From positions 1-64,000 of the forward strand of contig NZ_LZIR01000025.1 in the NCBI RefSeq assembly GCF_001667035.1: a DNA stretch of 64,000 nucleotides, given 5' to 3'. Both the position numbers and the translations under genes were made by a program. Of this stretch, positions 30,616 through 42,518 are shown one piece after another (positions within the stretch are counted from its first letter, which is position 1; each line of letters starts with the position of its first letter). The stretch comes from Mycobacterium sp. 852002-51057_SCH5723018 (GTDB lineage: Bacteria; Actinomycetota; Actinomycetes; Mycobacteriales; Mycobacteriaceae). The notes under the pieces were generated by a model. It made no database searches. It was not told the origin of the DNA and was given only the letters and a program-made list of their open reading frames with translations.

Positions 30616-31655
30616 CCCCGGTGGTAGGCCGGCGGCAGCGGCATGCCGAGCTCGGCCAACACCCGCCGCAGCAGTGTCGGAAAGTCGGTGATGATGCCGT
30701 CGACGCCGTAGCCGATCTGCTGCCGCATTGCGTCGGCGTCGTTGACGGTCCATGGAATCACCTTGAGCCCCAACGAATGCGCGTGATCGACGGATGGCCT
30801 GCCGGTGACCAACTGGTACCGCGGCGAGACCATGTTGGCGCCCACCATCAGCGCCCCGATCATCGGGTCGCCGACGACGGTGGCGTCGACGCCGTTCAGC
30901 CACGGCGAATCCGGTGCCCAGGTCTCCTCGTTGTACAGCGCCACCAACGGAATTGACGGCTCGGCCCGGTGCACCATCGGCAGGGTTCGCCAGTCGAAGC
31001 TCTGAATCTCCACGCGCTCGACCTTGCCCGCCGACCTGATCGCGGCCAGGATCACGTCGACGAATTCCTGCGGTTCGGCCGACGCGCCCGGATGGTCGGC
31101 CTCGACCTTGGTTTCGATGTTGTAGCGGACTGAGGCACCATATGCGTCGGCGAGCGCAAACACCTGCGGCAGGGTGGCTATCTTGTTGTCCCGCACCGCT
31201 TCCGCATGCGGGAACTCGGCGAGCCGGCGGCCGCAGTCCAGCGTCTCGATCTGCACCAGGGTGAGCTCGTGCACCAGCTTCCCGACGTAGGGGTAGGCCG
31301 GGTCCCCAGCGGAAGCCGGCCCGGTGTCAGCGCACTTCTCGGCATCGATGGTGGGGTCGTGCCACACCAGCGGCTGGCCGTCCTTGGTGATGCCGATGTC
31401 GAGTTCGAGTGTGCTGACCCCGAGTTCGAGCGACTTGGCGAACGCGCGCAGCGATTCCTCGGTGGTCTCGCCGCGCCCGCCGCGATGGGCCTGCAAGTCG
31501 AACTCGGACGGTTGCGCAGACGCCGGCGGCGCAAGCAGCCCCGCCAGCGCCAGCGCGAACGCCAGCAGGGCGGCCAAACTCCGCGAGCAGACGTAAAAGC
31601 CCCCGAAACTCCGGCGTGTCGGGGGTTTTTGCGTCTGCTCGGCGAAAGTAGTCAC
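30612..31655 (-). CDS. Secreted glycerophosphodiester phosphodiesterase
   Basis: A 347-residue GDPD-family protein. A hydrophobic signal sequence at about residues 26–47 ends 'APPASAQPS'. The mature domain has the catalytic 'QAHRGGRGETTEES' (His-Arg), 'ELDIGITKDGQPLVWHDPTID' (metal Glu/Asp, shown in part) and 'YNIETKVE'. It hydrolyses glycerophosphodiesters outside the membrane. The GTG at 31655 directly follows the TAG of the rlmB-like gene. That start puts a 23-bp palindrome inside the first 24 codons. A TTG start just after the palindrome is the alternative, so the N-terminus is uncertain. Confidence 0.85.
   Translation of the reverse strand: MTTFAEQTQKPPTRRSFGGFYVCSRSLAALLAFALALAGLLAPPASAQPSEFDLQAHRGGRGETTEESLRAFAKSLELGVSTLELDIGITKDGQPLVWHDPTIDAEKCADTGPASAGDPAYPYVGKLVHELTLVQIETLDCGRRLAEFPHAEAVRDNKIATLPQVFALADAYGASVRYNIETKVEADHPGASAEPQEFVDVILAAIRSAGKVERVEIQSFDWRTLPMVHRAEPSIPLVALYNEETWAPDSPWLNGVDATVVGDPMIGALMVGANMVSPRYQLVTGRPSVDHAHSLGLKVIPWTVNDADAMRQQIGYGVDGIITDFPTLLRRVLAELGMPLPPAYHRG
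31584..31641. repeat. 23-bp near-perfect palindrome in the GDPD signal-peptide region
   Basis: The arm 31584–31606 (starts CGAGCAGACGTAAAAG) is the reverse complement of 31619–31641 (ends TTGCGTCTGCTCG) apart from one or two bases near its centre. The loop is 12 nt. It looks like an interspersed palindromic element or a terminator-type hairpin with a T5 run, yet it is read through as coding sequence if the GTG at 31655 is the start. Confidence 0.8.
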
Positions 31656-32585
31656 CTAATGCCTGCGCTGGCGGGCGATTTCGGCGAGGACCACGCCGGC
31701 GGCCACCGAGGCGTTCAGCGATTCGGTGTCACCGGCCATCGGGATGGACACCACCTCGTCGCAGTTCTGCCGCACCAGCCGCGACAGCCCCTTGCCTTCC
31801 GAGCCGACGACCAACACCAGCGGGTCGGTGCCGTCCAGGTCGTCGAGCGTGGTGTCACCGCCGGCGTCCAATCCGATCACCCGCAGCCCGCCGTCCGCCC
31901 AATTCTGAAGCGCGCGGGTAAGATTGGGGGTCCGCGACACCGGGACGCGGGCCGCCGCCCCGGCGCTGGTGCGCCAGGCCACCGCCGTCACCGAGGCCGA
32001 ACGGCGCTGCGGGATCAGCACGCCGTGGCCGCCGAAGGCGGCGACCGAACGAACGATGGCGCCGAGGTTGCGCGGATCGGAGATGTTGTCCAGCGCGACC
32101 AACAAGGCCGGCGGCGTTTGATTGGCGGCCGCGAGCAGGTCGTCGGGATGGGCGTAGTTGTAGGGCGGCACCTGTAGCGCGATGCCCTGGTGCAGGTGGT
32201 TGGCGGTCATCCGATCCAGGTCGGTGCGCGGTACCTCCAGGATCGCGATGCCCGAATCGGCCGCGCGGGCCACGGATTCGGTGAGCCGCTCGTCCGCTTC
32301 GGTGCCCAGGGCGACGTAGAGAGCGGTCGCCGGTACGCCGGCGCGCAGGCACTCCAGCACGGGATTGCGGCCGAGCACCGTTTCGGCCTCGTCGGTGCGC
32401 TTGGCGGGCCGCCGCGACGGGGATTGGGCCCGCTTGGCTGCGGGGTGGTTGGGGCGTAGGTGCGCCGGCGGGGTGGGCCCGCGTCCCTCCAGCAGGCGGC
32501 GCCGCTGACCGCCCGAGCCGACGGTGGGGCCTTTCTTGGTGCCGGACTTTCGTACCGCCCCGCGGCGCCGCGAGTTGCCGGCCAT
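31656..32585 (-). CDS. SpoU/TrmH-family rRNA 2'-O-methyltransferase (RlmB-like, Rv3579c)
   Basis: A 309-residue SPOUT methyltransferase. After a basic, disordered N-terminal tail (about 1–65) comes the substrate-binding domain beginning '[14 protein letters not shown]'. The catalytic domain has the three motifs '[14 protein letters not shown]', '[13 protein letters not shown]' and '[14 protein letters not shown]' that build the SAM knot. It probably methylates a 23S rRNA guanosine or similar. It lies directly after cysS1 (stop and start abut), and the GDPD start abuts its own stop. Confidence 0.9.
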   Translation of the reverse strand: MAGNSRRRGAVRKSGTKKGPTVGSGGQRRRLLEGRGPTPPAHLRPNHPAAKRAQSPSRRPAKRTDEAETVLGRNPVLECLRAGVPATALYVALGTEADERLTESVARAADSGIAILEVPRTDLDRMTANHLHQGIALQVPPYNYAHPDDLLAAANQTPPALLVALDNISDPRNLGAIVRSVAAFGGHGVLIPQRRSASVTAVAWRTSAGAAARVPVSRTPNLTRALQNWADGGLRVIGLDAGGDTTLDDLDGTDPLVLVVGSEGKGLSRLVRQNCDEVVSIPMAGDTESLNASVAAGVVLAEIARQRRH

Positions 32586-33992
32586 CTACTTGCCGTCACC
32601 GCCCAACGTCCACTGCGGCCCGTCGGCGGTGTCGGTGACCTCGATGCCGGCGTTTTTCAGCCGATCGCGGATCTCGTCGGCGAGCGCCCAATTGCGTTGC
32701 TGCCGCGCCTTTTCCCGGCTTTCCAGCTCCGCCTGCACCAGCACGTCGACGGCGGCCAGGGCGGCCGACGTCTCGTCGCGGGATTCCCAGCGCTCGTCGA
32801 GGGGGTCGCAGCCCAGGATGCCCATCATCGCGCGGATCGCGCCGGCGTGCTGTAGCGCGGCCTCGTGGTCGCCGGCGTCGAGCGCCCGGTTCCCCTCGGC
32901 GCGCGCATGGTGCACCTCGGCCAGCGCGATCGGCACCCCCAGGTCGTCGTCGAGCGCCTCGGCGAACTTCTGCGTCCACTCGCCAGGCTCGACGCCACCG
33001 ATGCGGCTGCGCACCCGGTGCAAGAATTCCTCAACGCCGACATAGGCTTTGACCGCGTCCTGCAGCGCGGTTTCGGAGAATTCCAGCATCGACCGGTAGT
33101 GCGCGCTGCCCAGGTAGTAGCGCAGCTCGGCCGGCCGCACCCGCTGCAGCATCGCGGGGATGGCGAGCACGTTGCCCAGCGACTTGCTCATCTTCTCCCC
33201 GCCCATGGTCACCCAGCCGTTGTGCAGCCAGTAGCGGGCGAAGCCGTCTCCGGCGGCGCGGCTCTGGGCGATCTCGTTCTCGTGGTGCGGAAACACTAAA
33301 TCCATTCCACCACAATGGATGTCGAATTCCGGCCCGAGGTAGGTACGGGCCATCGCCGAGCATTCCAGGTGCCAGCCCGGGCGTCCGCGGCCCCAGGGCG
33401 TGGGCCAGGACGGCTCGCCGGGCTTGGCGCCCTTCCACAGCGTGAAGTCGCGCTGGTCGCGCTTGCAGGTGGCCGCGCCCTCGCCCTGATGGACGTCGTC
33501 GATCTTGTGGCCGGACAGCTGGCCGTATTCGGGGTAGCTGAGCACGTCGAAGTAGACGTCGCCGCCCGCCGCGTAGGCGTGGTCGGTTTCGATCAGGCGC
33601 TCCATCAGTTCGACCATCTGGGTGATGTGCCCGGTGGCGCGCGGCTCGGCGGACGGCGGCAGCACGTCCAGCGCATCGTAGGCGGCGGAAAACGCGCGCT
33701 CGTAGGTGGCCGCCCACTCCCACCACGGCCGGCCCGCCGCGGCGGCCTTGTTGAGGATCTTGTCGTCGATGTCTGTGACGTTGCGGATGAACGCGACGTC
33801 GTAGCCGCGCGCGATCAGCCAGCGGCGCAGGATGTCGAAGGCCACCCCGCTGCGGACGTGCCCGATGTGCGGCTGGCCCTGGACGGTGGCGCCACAGAGG
33901 TAGATCGAGACGTGCCCGTCGCGCAGCGGAACGAAATCACGCACGGCACCGGCTGCCGTGTCGTGTAGCCGCAGGCGGGCGCGATCGGTCAC
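32586..33992 (-). CDS. cysS: Cysteinyl-tRNA synthetase CysS1
   Basis: A 468-residue class I synthetase. The HIGH motif is 'PHIGH' (41–45), Zn ligand Cys33 lies in '[10 protein letters not shown]', further Zn ligands are in 'WHLECSAMA' and 'HHENE', and the KMSKS loop is '[10 protein letters not shown]'. It charges tRNA-Cys; the MshC paralogue of mycothiol synthesis is excluded by length and by the full C-terminal domain. The start is GTG 33992. It heads cysS–rlmB-like. Confidence 0.96.
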   Translation of the reverse strand: MTDRARLRLHDTAAGAVRDFVPLRDGHVSIYLCGATVQGQPHIGHVRSGVAFDILRRWLIARGYDVAFIRNVTDIDDKILNKAAAAGRPWWEWAATYERAFSAAYDALDVLPPSAEPRATGHITQMVELMERLIETDHAYAAGGDVYFDVLSYPEYGQLSGHKIDDVHQGEGAATCKRDQRDFTLWKGAKPGEPSWPTPWGRGRPGWHLECSAMARTYLGPEFDIHCGGMDLVFPHHENEIAQSRAAGDGFARYWLHNGWVTMGGEKMSKSLGNVLAIPAMLQRVRPAELRYYLGSAHYRSMLEFSETALQDAVKAYVGVEEFLHRVRSRIGGVEPGEWTQKFAEALDDDLGVPIALAEVHHARAEGNRALDAGDHEAALQHAGAIRAMMGILGCDPLDERWESRDETSAALAAVDVLVQAELESREKARQQRNWALADEIRDRLKNAGIEVTDTADGPQWTLGGDGK

Positions 33993-34043
33993 GACGTGCC
34001 AGCTTACCTGCCCAATTGCGGCAACCTGCGACCGCGAGCCGGG

Positions 34044-34532
34044 TTATCCGGTCGGCACCACCAGCGCCGTCGCGATGGCGGCCACCCCCTCGCCGCGCCC
34101 GGTCAGGCCCAGCCCGTCGGTGGTCGTCGCCGACACCGATACCGGCGCCCGCAGCAGACCGGACAACACCTGCTGCGCCTCGGCGCGCCGCGGCCCGACC
34201 TTAGGCCGGTTGCCGATCACCTGCACGGCGGCATTGCCGACCCGATAGCCGTGCCCGGCGACCAGTTCGACGACGTGGTGCAGCATGTCGGCGCCGCTGA
34301 CGCCTTCCCACTGCGGGTCGTCGACCCCGAACACGCCGCCGATATCGCCCAGGCCGGCGGCCGACAACAGCGCGTCGCACAGGGCGTGAGCCCCCACGTC
34401 GCCGTCGGAGTGACCGGCACAGCCGTCGGCGTCGTCAAAAAGCAGGCCCACCAGCCAGCAGGGTCGGCCCGGTTGGATCGGGTGCACGTCGGTGCCCAAT
34501 CCGACCCTTGGAAGGGGGAGCAGCTCGCTCAC
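34044..34532 (-). CDS. ispF: IspF, 2-C-methyl-D-erythritol 2,4-cyclodiphosphate synthase
   Basis: A 162-residue IspF of the MEP isoprenoid pathway. It has the metal ligands Asp15 and His17 in 'GLGTDVHP', then '[20 protein letters not shown]' and '[12 protein letters not shown]'. It forms the cyclic diphosphate from CDP-ME phosphate. The GTG at 34532 overlaps the ispD stop by 4 bp (GTGA), so IspD and IspF are coupled, as in many actinobacteria. Confidence 0.96.
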   Translation of the reverse strand: MSELLPLPRVGLGTDVHPIQPGRPCWLVGLLFDDADGCAGHSDGDVGAHALCDALLSAAGLGDIGGVFGVDDPQWEGVSGADMLHHVVELVAGHGYRVGNAAVQVIGNRPKVGPRRAEAQQVLSGLLRAPVSVSATTTDGLGLTGRGEGVAAIATALVVPTG

Positions 34533-35209
34533 CGGCGGACGATCGCTTGGGCCAGCAGCAGGTCGAGCCGGGTGGTGATCTTGAACGCGAGCGGGTCGCC
34601 GTCGACCACGTGCACCTGGCCGCCGAGTTGCTCGACGAGCGACGCGTCGTCGGTGAAGCCGGTGACGCCGGCCCGCTGGTAGGCCCGCAACAGCAAGTCG
34701 GTGGCGAAGCCTTGCGGGGTCTGCACCGCCCGCAGGCCGGCCCGCTCCGGCGTGCCCAGGACCACCCCGTTGGCATCCACGGCCTTGATGGTGTCAGACA
34801 GCGGCAGCGCGGGCACCACGGCGGCGCGACCGCCCCGCAGCGCGCCGACCACACGCACGATCAGCCCCGGCGGCGTCAGCGCCCGCGCGGCGTCGTGCAC
34901 CAGCACGAAGTCGGGGCTCCCGGCGAGGGCGGCCAGGGCCAGGCTCACCGATTCGGTCCGGTCGGGCCCGCCGGCGACGACGGTCGCCCGGTCACCCAGG
35001 GCGCGCTTTGCCACGTCGATGCGATCGGCGGGGACCGCCACCACGACATGGTCGACAACGCCCGATTCGAGCAGCCCGGATACGGCGCACTCCAGCAGAG
35101 TGCGCCCGTCGAGTTCACAGAATGCCTTCGGAATGCCGGCGGCCAACCGCTCCCCCGACCCCGCGGCCGGAACCACCGCGGCTACCGCGCCAGAGGTTTC
35201 CCCGACCAC
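34529..35209 (-). CDS. ispD: IspD, 2-C-methyl-D-erythritol 4-phosphate cytidylyltransferase
   Basis: A 226-residue cytidylyltransferase with the N-terminal nucleotide motif '[18 protein letters not shown]' and '[11 protein letters not shown]', 'QTPQGFATD' and 'FKITTRLDL'. It makes CDP-ME from MEP and CTP. The frame is open upstream into carD, but the GTG at 35209 ('MVGETSGAV') gives the M. tuberculosis IspD length. It lies 16 bp after carD, so carD–ispD–ispF form one transcription unit. Confidence 0.94.
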   Translation of the reverse strand: MVGETSGAVAAVVPAAGSGERLAAGIPKAFCELDGRTLLECAVSGLLESGVVDHVVVAVPADRIDVAKRALGDRATVVAGGPDRTESVSLALAALAGSPDFVLVHDAARALTPPGLIVRVVGALRGGRAAVVPALPLSDTIKAVDANGVVLGTPERAGLRAVQTPQGFATDLLLRAYQRAGVTGFTDDASLVEQLGGQVHVVDGDPLAFKITTRLDLLLAQAIVRR

Positions 35210-35225
35210 CGAAGCGTCAGGGCCT

Positions 35226-35738
<513 letters not shown>

Positions 35739-35740
35739 TC

Positions 35741-35746
35741 ATCCTA
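35741..35746 (-). promoter_or_regulatory. Candidate -10 element of carD
   Basis: TAGGAT on the minus strand, 27 bp upstream of the carD ATG, fits the sigma-A -10 consensus (TAnnnT). No convincing -35 hexamer stands at 17–18 bp, which is common in mycobacteria. Confidence 0.4.
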
Positions 35747-35943
35747 ACACGTGGACCCAAGCCGTGCGGAACAACGTTGCAGGTCAGGGGCACGACACGC
35801 GCAGATTAGGGGTTGACAGGCGGAGCAAGACGTGCAAGGACACACATTACCAACGCCGTTATGGGACCCCTGCACGCACCCCGGCGGGTACTCTGCGCCC
35901 CGGCTTGGCGCCCTGCGCTACCGCCCGAAAGGCGTTCCTACTA

Positions 35944-35961
35944 CTGTGCATAGTTGCACAG
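35944..35961. promoter_or_regulatory. Palindrome in the lpqE leader
   Basis: CTGTGCA–TAGT–TGCACAG, 7-bp perfect arms around 4 nt, 19 bp upstream of the lpqE GTG and overlapping a possible -10 (CATAGT). It could be an operator or a small RNA hairpin. Confidence 0.45.
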
Positions 35962-35980
35962 TCGAACCAGGAGGCATGCA

Positions 35981-36502
35981 GTGAACCGCTTCGCCGTCGT
36001 CGGTCTGTTCGCCCTGGTCGCAGCGTTGCTCAGCGGTTGCGGTGCCGGTCAGGTCTCGCAGACGGCCAACCAGGAACCGGCCGTCAACGGTAACCGGGTC
36101 ACCATCAACAACGTGGCGTTGCGCGACATCCGCATGCAAGCCGTCCAAACGGGCGACTTCCTGCAACCGGGCCGGAGCGTGAACCTGGTGGCCGTGGCCG
36201 TCAACCAGTCGCCGGACGCCGAGGACAGGCTGGTGGGGATCACCAGCGACATCGGAACGGTGACGGTCAGCGGGGACGCCAAGCTGCCCGCCGGCGGGAT
36301 GCTGTTCATCGGCACGCCCGACGGTCCGAACGTGGCACCGGGCCCCGTGGGCTCCAACAACAACGCGGTCAAGGCCACCGTCAACCTGGCCAAGCCCATC
36401 TCGAACGGCCTGACCTACAACTTCACCTTCAACTTCCAGAAGGCCGGGCAGGCCAGCGTCCAGGTCCCGATCACGGCCGGATTGGGACCCCAGCCGGTCT
36501 GA
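35981..36502 (+). CDS. lpqE: LpqE lipoprotein
   Basis: A 173-residue lipoprotein. The signal peptide ends in the lipobox 'LLSGC' with the lipidated Cys20. The mature part is a small beta-rich domain ('VTINNVALRDIRMQAVQ...NQSPDAEDRLVGITSD'), similar in outline to periplasmic PCuAC-like proteins, but I see no clear His/Met copper motif. The GTG at 35981 stands 6 nt after a perfect AGGAGG. It is divergent from carD and matches Rv3584. Function unknown. Confidence 0.9.
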   Translation: MNRFAVVGLFALVAALLSGCGAGQVSQTANQEPAVNGNRVTINNVALRDIRMQAVQTGDFLQPGRSVNLVAVAVNQSPDAEDRLVGITSDIGTVTVSGDAKLPAGGMLFIGTPDGPNVAPGPVGSNNNAVKATVNLAKPISNGLTYNFTFNFQKAGQASVQVPITAGLGPQPV

Positions 36503-36550
36503 CCGGCCTGTCACACCGGGGTTGTCGCACCGTCCGGATACGGTCATGAC

Positions 36551-39066
<2,516 letters not shown>

Positions 39067-39082
39067 GTTCGGCTGAGTTCGG

Positions 39083-39877
39083 CTAGCCCGCGGGAGCGGG
39101 CGGCGCTTCGGGCGGCGGGGCGACGGCCGGCTGGCCGGGCAGCGGACCGGGCGGCGGGGGTGGCTGATTCAGGATGAATGGCACCGGCTGCGAGCGCAGG
39201 TTGCCCAGCTGCACGACGAGGTTGTAGGTGCCCCCACCGATCGCCGGCCGCGGCAGCGGGCAGTGCGGCGCCGAACCCATGCCCGTCCAGGTCACGGCCG
39301 TCGTCACCTGCTCGCCCGGCGTGAAGGTCTTGATCAGGGTCTCGTTGGACGGCGCGCAGTCCAGGTTGGACCACAGCCGCTTGTTGTCCAGCGAGTAGAC
39401 GTAGGCGGCCAGCACCGAGGCTCCGACATCGCGTTTGCAGGACACCAGCCCGATGTTGGTGACCACCATGGTGAATTTCGGCTGGTCACCGATGAAGTAC
39501 TGCGGCGCGTTGGTCAGGCCCTTGACGGCCAGCGTCGAATCGGGGCAGTCGTCGCCCTCCTTGAGCACCGGCGGCGGCTGCACCGCGGCGGTGGGCGTCG
39601 GTGACTCCGGGTTTAGGCCCTGCGCCGGTGGGGCGATCGGGGTGGCGCCTTCCGGTCCGGACGGCGGAGGCGCCTGCGGCGGCGGCGCGCCCGGCTTGCT
39701 TGGGGCCGAGTTGGGCTTGTCCGCGCTGGCGGGTTTGGCGCCCGCGCTGTGGCCCATGAAGGCGATGATCGTTGCGGCCACGACCCCGACGACGACAACC
39801 GCGATGCCCAGGGCCAGGCCCCTGCGCCGCCAATAGATCTCGGTGGGTAGCGGGCCACGCGGTTCCACATCTAGCAC
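39083..39877 (-). CDS. Membrane-anchored proline-rich protein (Rv3587c-like)
   Basis: A 264-residue protein, the same length as Rv3587c. A single N-terminal transmembrane helix ('GLALGIAVVVVGVVAATIIAF', seen in part at about residues 20–41) is followed by a Pro/Ala/Ser-rich linker (about 45–105), an extracytoplasmic beta-rich domain with three Cys ('DDCPDSTLAV', 'VSCKRD', 'DCAPSNE', 'PHCPLP'), and a Pro-rich tail. The GTG at 39877 is chosen on that length. It probably sits in the cell wall zone; function unknown. Confidence 0.85.
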   Translation of the reverse strand: MLDVEPRGPLPTEIYWRRRGLALGIAVVVVGVVAATIIAFMGHSAGAKPASADKPNSAPSKPGAPPPQAPPPSGPEGATPIAPPAQGLNPESPTPTAAVQPPPVLKEGDDCPDSTLAVKGLTNAPQYFIGDQPKFTMVVTNIGLVSCKRDVGASVLAAYVYSLDNKRLWSNLDCAPSNETLIKTFTPGEQVTTAVTWTGMGSAPHCPLPRPAIGGGTYNLVVQLGNLRSQPVPFILNQPPPPPGPLPGQPAVAPPPEAPPAPAG

Positions 39878-39957
39878 GAACAAACCGTAGGCCCAGGTCA
39901 CGCCGATTTGTTACATCCGGCTCGGCGTGTCGCGATGTTTGCTGGCCGACCGCCGTG

Positions 39958-40575
39958 CTATTCGCCTATGTCGCCGACTTGGTCGACCAACGCCGCGCGC
40001 CCATCGGCGAGGTGATAGGTGACGCCCGCGAGCGCCACGGTGCCCGCGGAAACCCGCTCCGAGATGGCCGACGAACGCGCCACAAGTTGTGCCACCGTCT
40101 CGCTCACATGGCGCGCCTCGAACTCGTCCACTCGGCTCAGGCCGTCGCGTCGGGCCAGCAGGATCGACGGAGCGACCCGCTCCACCACGTCGCGCACGAA
40201 GCCCCCCGGGATAGCACCATCGTCGACCGCGCCCACAGCGGCCTTGACCGCGCCGCAGCTGTCATGGCCGAGGACGACGATTAGCGGCACTCCCAGCACC
40301 GTCACCGCGTATTCGATCGATCCGAGCACGGCGGAATCGATGGCCTGCCCGGCGGTGCGAACGACGAACACGTCACCGAGGCCCTGGTCGAAGAGGAGTT
40401 CGGCGGCCACCCGGCTGTCCGCGCAGCCGAAGATGACCGCGGTCGGCTGTTGGCCGGCGGCAAGGCTGGCCCGGTGGTCGACGCTTTGGTTGGGATGCGC
40501 GGGCTTGCCGGCGACGAATCGCTCGTTACCCTCTTTGAGTGCTTTCCATGCGGTTACCGGGGTGGCGTTGGGCAT
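39958..40575 (-). CDS. canB: CanB, beta-class carbonic anhydrase
   Basis: A 205-residue beta-carbonic anhydrase. The zinc ligands are Cys51 ('FGCADSRV'), His104 and Cys107 ('LGHDSCGAV'), and the Asp53–Arg55 dyad is present. It interconverts CO2 and bicarbonate in the cytoplasm, matching Rv3588c. The open frame continues upstream into mutY, but the ATG at 40575 gives the family length. The mutY start is only 10 bp away on the other strand. Confidence 0.95.
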   Translation of the reverse strand: MPNATPVTAWKALKEGNERFVAGKPAHPNQSVDHRASLAAGQQPTAVIFGCADSRVAAELLFDQGLGDVFVVRTAGQAIDSAVLGSIEYAVTVLGVPLIVVLGHDSCGAVKAAVGAVDDGAIPGGFVRDVVERVAPSILLARRDGLSRVDEFEARHVSETVAQLVARSSAISERVSAGTVALAGVTYHLADGRAALVDQVGDIGE

Positions 40576-40585
40576 GGCACACATC

Positions 40586-41473
40586 ATGCCGCACGCGCAC
40601 ATGACCGTCTGCCCAAACGAACTCATCGACTGGTACGACCGGTCGCGGCGCGACCTGCCGTGGCGTGAAGCCGGCGTCAGCGCCTGGCAGATCCTGGTCA
40701 GCGAGTTCATGCTGCAGCAGACGCCGGTTGCCCGGGTGCTGCCGATCTGGGCGGATTGGGTGCGGCGCTGGCCCACCCCGTCGGCCACCGCCGCGGCCAG
40801 CGCGGCCGACGTGCTGCGCGCCTGGGGCAAGCTTGGCTATCCGAGGCGGGCCAAGCGGTTGCACGAGTGCGCCACCGTCATCGCCCGCGACTACGACGAC
40901 GTGGTTCCCGCCGACGTCGACACCCTGCTCACGTTGCCGGGTGTTGGCAGCTACACCGCGCGGGCGATCGCCTGCTTCGCCTACCGCCAGCCGGTGCCGG
41001 TGGTGGACACCAACGTGCGGCGGGTGGTAGCCCGCGCGGTGCACGGCCTGGCCGACGCCGGGGCGCCGTCGGCAGCTCGCGACCACGCCGACGTCTCGGC
41101 ATTGCTGCCGGATGACGAACGGGCGCCGACGTTTTCGGTGGCCCTGATGGAGTTGGGCGCCATCGTCTGCACCGCGCGGGCTCCCCGATGTGGGCTGTGC
41201 CCGGTCACCCGGTGCGCGTGGCGGGATGCCGGCTCCCCTCCGGCGGAGGGGCCGGCGCGCCGGGCGCAGACCTACGCCGGGACCGACCGTCAGGTGCGCG
41301 GATGCCTGCTGGACGTGTTGCGCGGCAACGATTCTCCCGTCACCCGGGCCCAGCTGGACGTGGCGTGGCTGACCGATACCCAGCAGCGTGACCGGGCACT
41401 GGCTTCGCTGGTCGCCGACGGCCTGGTGACGCGGACCGTCGACGGCCGGTTCGCGTTGGCCGGCGAGCAGTAG
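40586..41473 (+). CDS. mutY: MutY, adenine DNA glycosylase
   Basis: A 295-residue MutY. It has 'DLPWRE', the helix-hairpin-helix 'TLPGVGSYTARAIACFA', the catalytic Asp in 'VVDTNVRRV', and the 4Fe-4S cluster motif C-x6-C-x2-C-x5-C in 'CTARAPRCGLCPVTRC'. It removes A mispaired with 8-oxoG. An in-frame ATG at 40574 would add four residues and overlap the canB start. This is the last gene that matches the M. tuberculosis order; beyond it the window is accessory. Confidence 0.94.
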   Translation: MPHAHMTVCPNELIDWYDRSRRDLPWREAGVSAWQILVSEFMLQQTPVARVLPIWADWVRRWPTPSATAAASAADVLRAWGKLGYPRRAKRLHECATVIARDYDDVVPADVDTLLTLPGVGSYTARAIACFAYRQPVPVVDTNVRRVVARAVHGLADAGAPSAARDHADVSALLPDDERAPTFSVALMELGAIVCTARAPRCGLCPVTRCAWRDAGSPPAEGPARRAQTYAGTDRQVRGCLLDVLRGNDSPVTRAQLDVAWLTDTQQRDRALASLVADGLVTRTVDGRFALAGEQ

Positions 41474-41588
41474 CCGACGCCCGGGGCGATCCGGCGGTAT
41501 TCGAACGGCCAATGCTGCATATCCGCGCTCACCAGGAGCCTGGCTGGACGTGAGTAGTCGCTTCAAACCGGTTCGCCGGTAACAGATG

Positions 41589-42476
41589 TCAAGAAGCCAT
41601 CGGCAACAGCCGCATCGCCGGCTCAGCGGCGGTGTCACTGTCGTGAGCGCGAAGTGCGGCGGATATGAAGGCGATGACCCGTCGGCTCAGCAGCATCCCC
41701 AGATGGCCGACGCCATCGATGGTGACGGTTTCGACCTCGGGGTGGAACGGTACGGACCGCATGCCCGGCACGACGATGTCGAGTGCGGCTGTCACCGACA
41801 GCCACCGCACACCGTCCGGCAATGGCGTCGCAGCGAGCCGGCGCAACAGTGGCGACCCGCGCCGCAGCGCCCGGACGATCTCGACCAACGGCAGGGCACC
41901 TGCCCAGGGCGACCCGCCGAAGGGGGAGCCCAGCGTGACGACGGTATCGACTCGGCCGGCCAAGCGAGAATCCAGGATGGCCTGCGCGATGATCACCCCG
42001 CCCAGACTGTGTCCGACCAGATGCACTTTGTCCGCACCCGTTCGGGACAACGTCCTCTGCACCTCGGCGACCAGGTTGTCGGCGAGCTGCTCCACTGAGT
42101 TTCCGACCGGCGCGTAGCTCATCGCGGCGACGGTTAATCCTTGAGCGGTCAGCGATTGTGCGACCAACGACCAGCTCGACTTCGCACCCCCGAACCCGTG
42201 GACCAATAGCACCGGGCGCGTGCGTGGGACGTGGGGATTCACTTGCGACGACGCGCTGTCCGCAGGTTCGGTGTCACCACGGAATAGGCGTACCGGCGCG
42301 GTCGCGGCCACAGACAACAACAGCGCCGCCTCGTGCGCCTGCACCATCGCGGCACGCACCATCGTGTGAACCGCCGGGCGGCCGCCACCAAACCCACGCA
42401 GGGACGCCGCCTGCTGCATGCGCCCCTGCCGACCGTGGATACGTGCAGGTTGCGTGGTTGTCGGCTGCGATGACAT
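41589..42476 (-). CDS. Alpha/beta hydrolase (lipase/esterase-like)
   Basis: A 295-residue alpha/beta hydrolase. The oxyanion region is 'VLLVHGFGGAKSSW', the nucleophile is in 'LVGHSLGGVIIAQ', and the likely acid and His are 'ALDIVVPG' and 'DGVGHLGML'. The PGAP1/triacylglycerol-lipase-like spacing suggests a lipid ester substrate, but this is inference. An N-terminal helix ('AALLLSVAATAPV') may associate with the membrane. A 28-bp palindrome sits 15–42 bp upstream and probably acts as its operator. Confidence 0.82.
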   Translation of the reverse strand: MSSQPTTTQPARIHGRQGRMQQAASLRGFGGGRPAVHTMVRAAMVQAHEAALLLSVAATAPVRLFRGDTEPADSASSQVNPHVPRTRPVLLVHGFGGAKSSWSLVAQSLTAQGLTVAAMSYAPVGNSVEQLADNLVAEVQRTLSRTGADKVHLVGHSLGGVIIAQAILDSRLAGRVDTVVTLGSPFGGSPWAGALPLVEIVRALRRGSPLLRRLAATPLPDGVRWLSVTAALDIVVPGMRSVPFHPEVETVTIDGVGHLGMLLSRRVIAFISAALRAHDSDTAAEPAMRLLPMAS

Positions 42477-42490
42477 CGTGTCCCACCTTC

Positions 42491-42518
42491 GTCAGTGTGT
42501 AATCGGCGTCACACTGAC
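42491..42518. promoter_or_regulatory. 28-bp palindromic operator upstream of the hydrolase
   Basis: GTCAGTGTG (42491–42499) and CACACTGAC (42510–42518) are perfect 9-bp arms around a 10-nt spacer, typical of a TetR-family operator. It is 15 bp from the hydrolase ATG and would overlap its promoter. Confidence 0.55.

Noticed and set aside
41474..41588. Search for a tRNA or att site at the left edge of the accessory region
   Set aside because: No cloverleaf or duplicated tRNA end could be recognised.
40526..41638. A 370-codon open frame opposite mutY
   Set aside because: Shadow of mutY, which has all its catalytic and Fe-S motifs.
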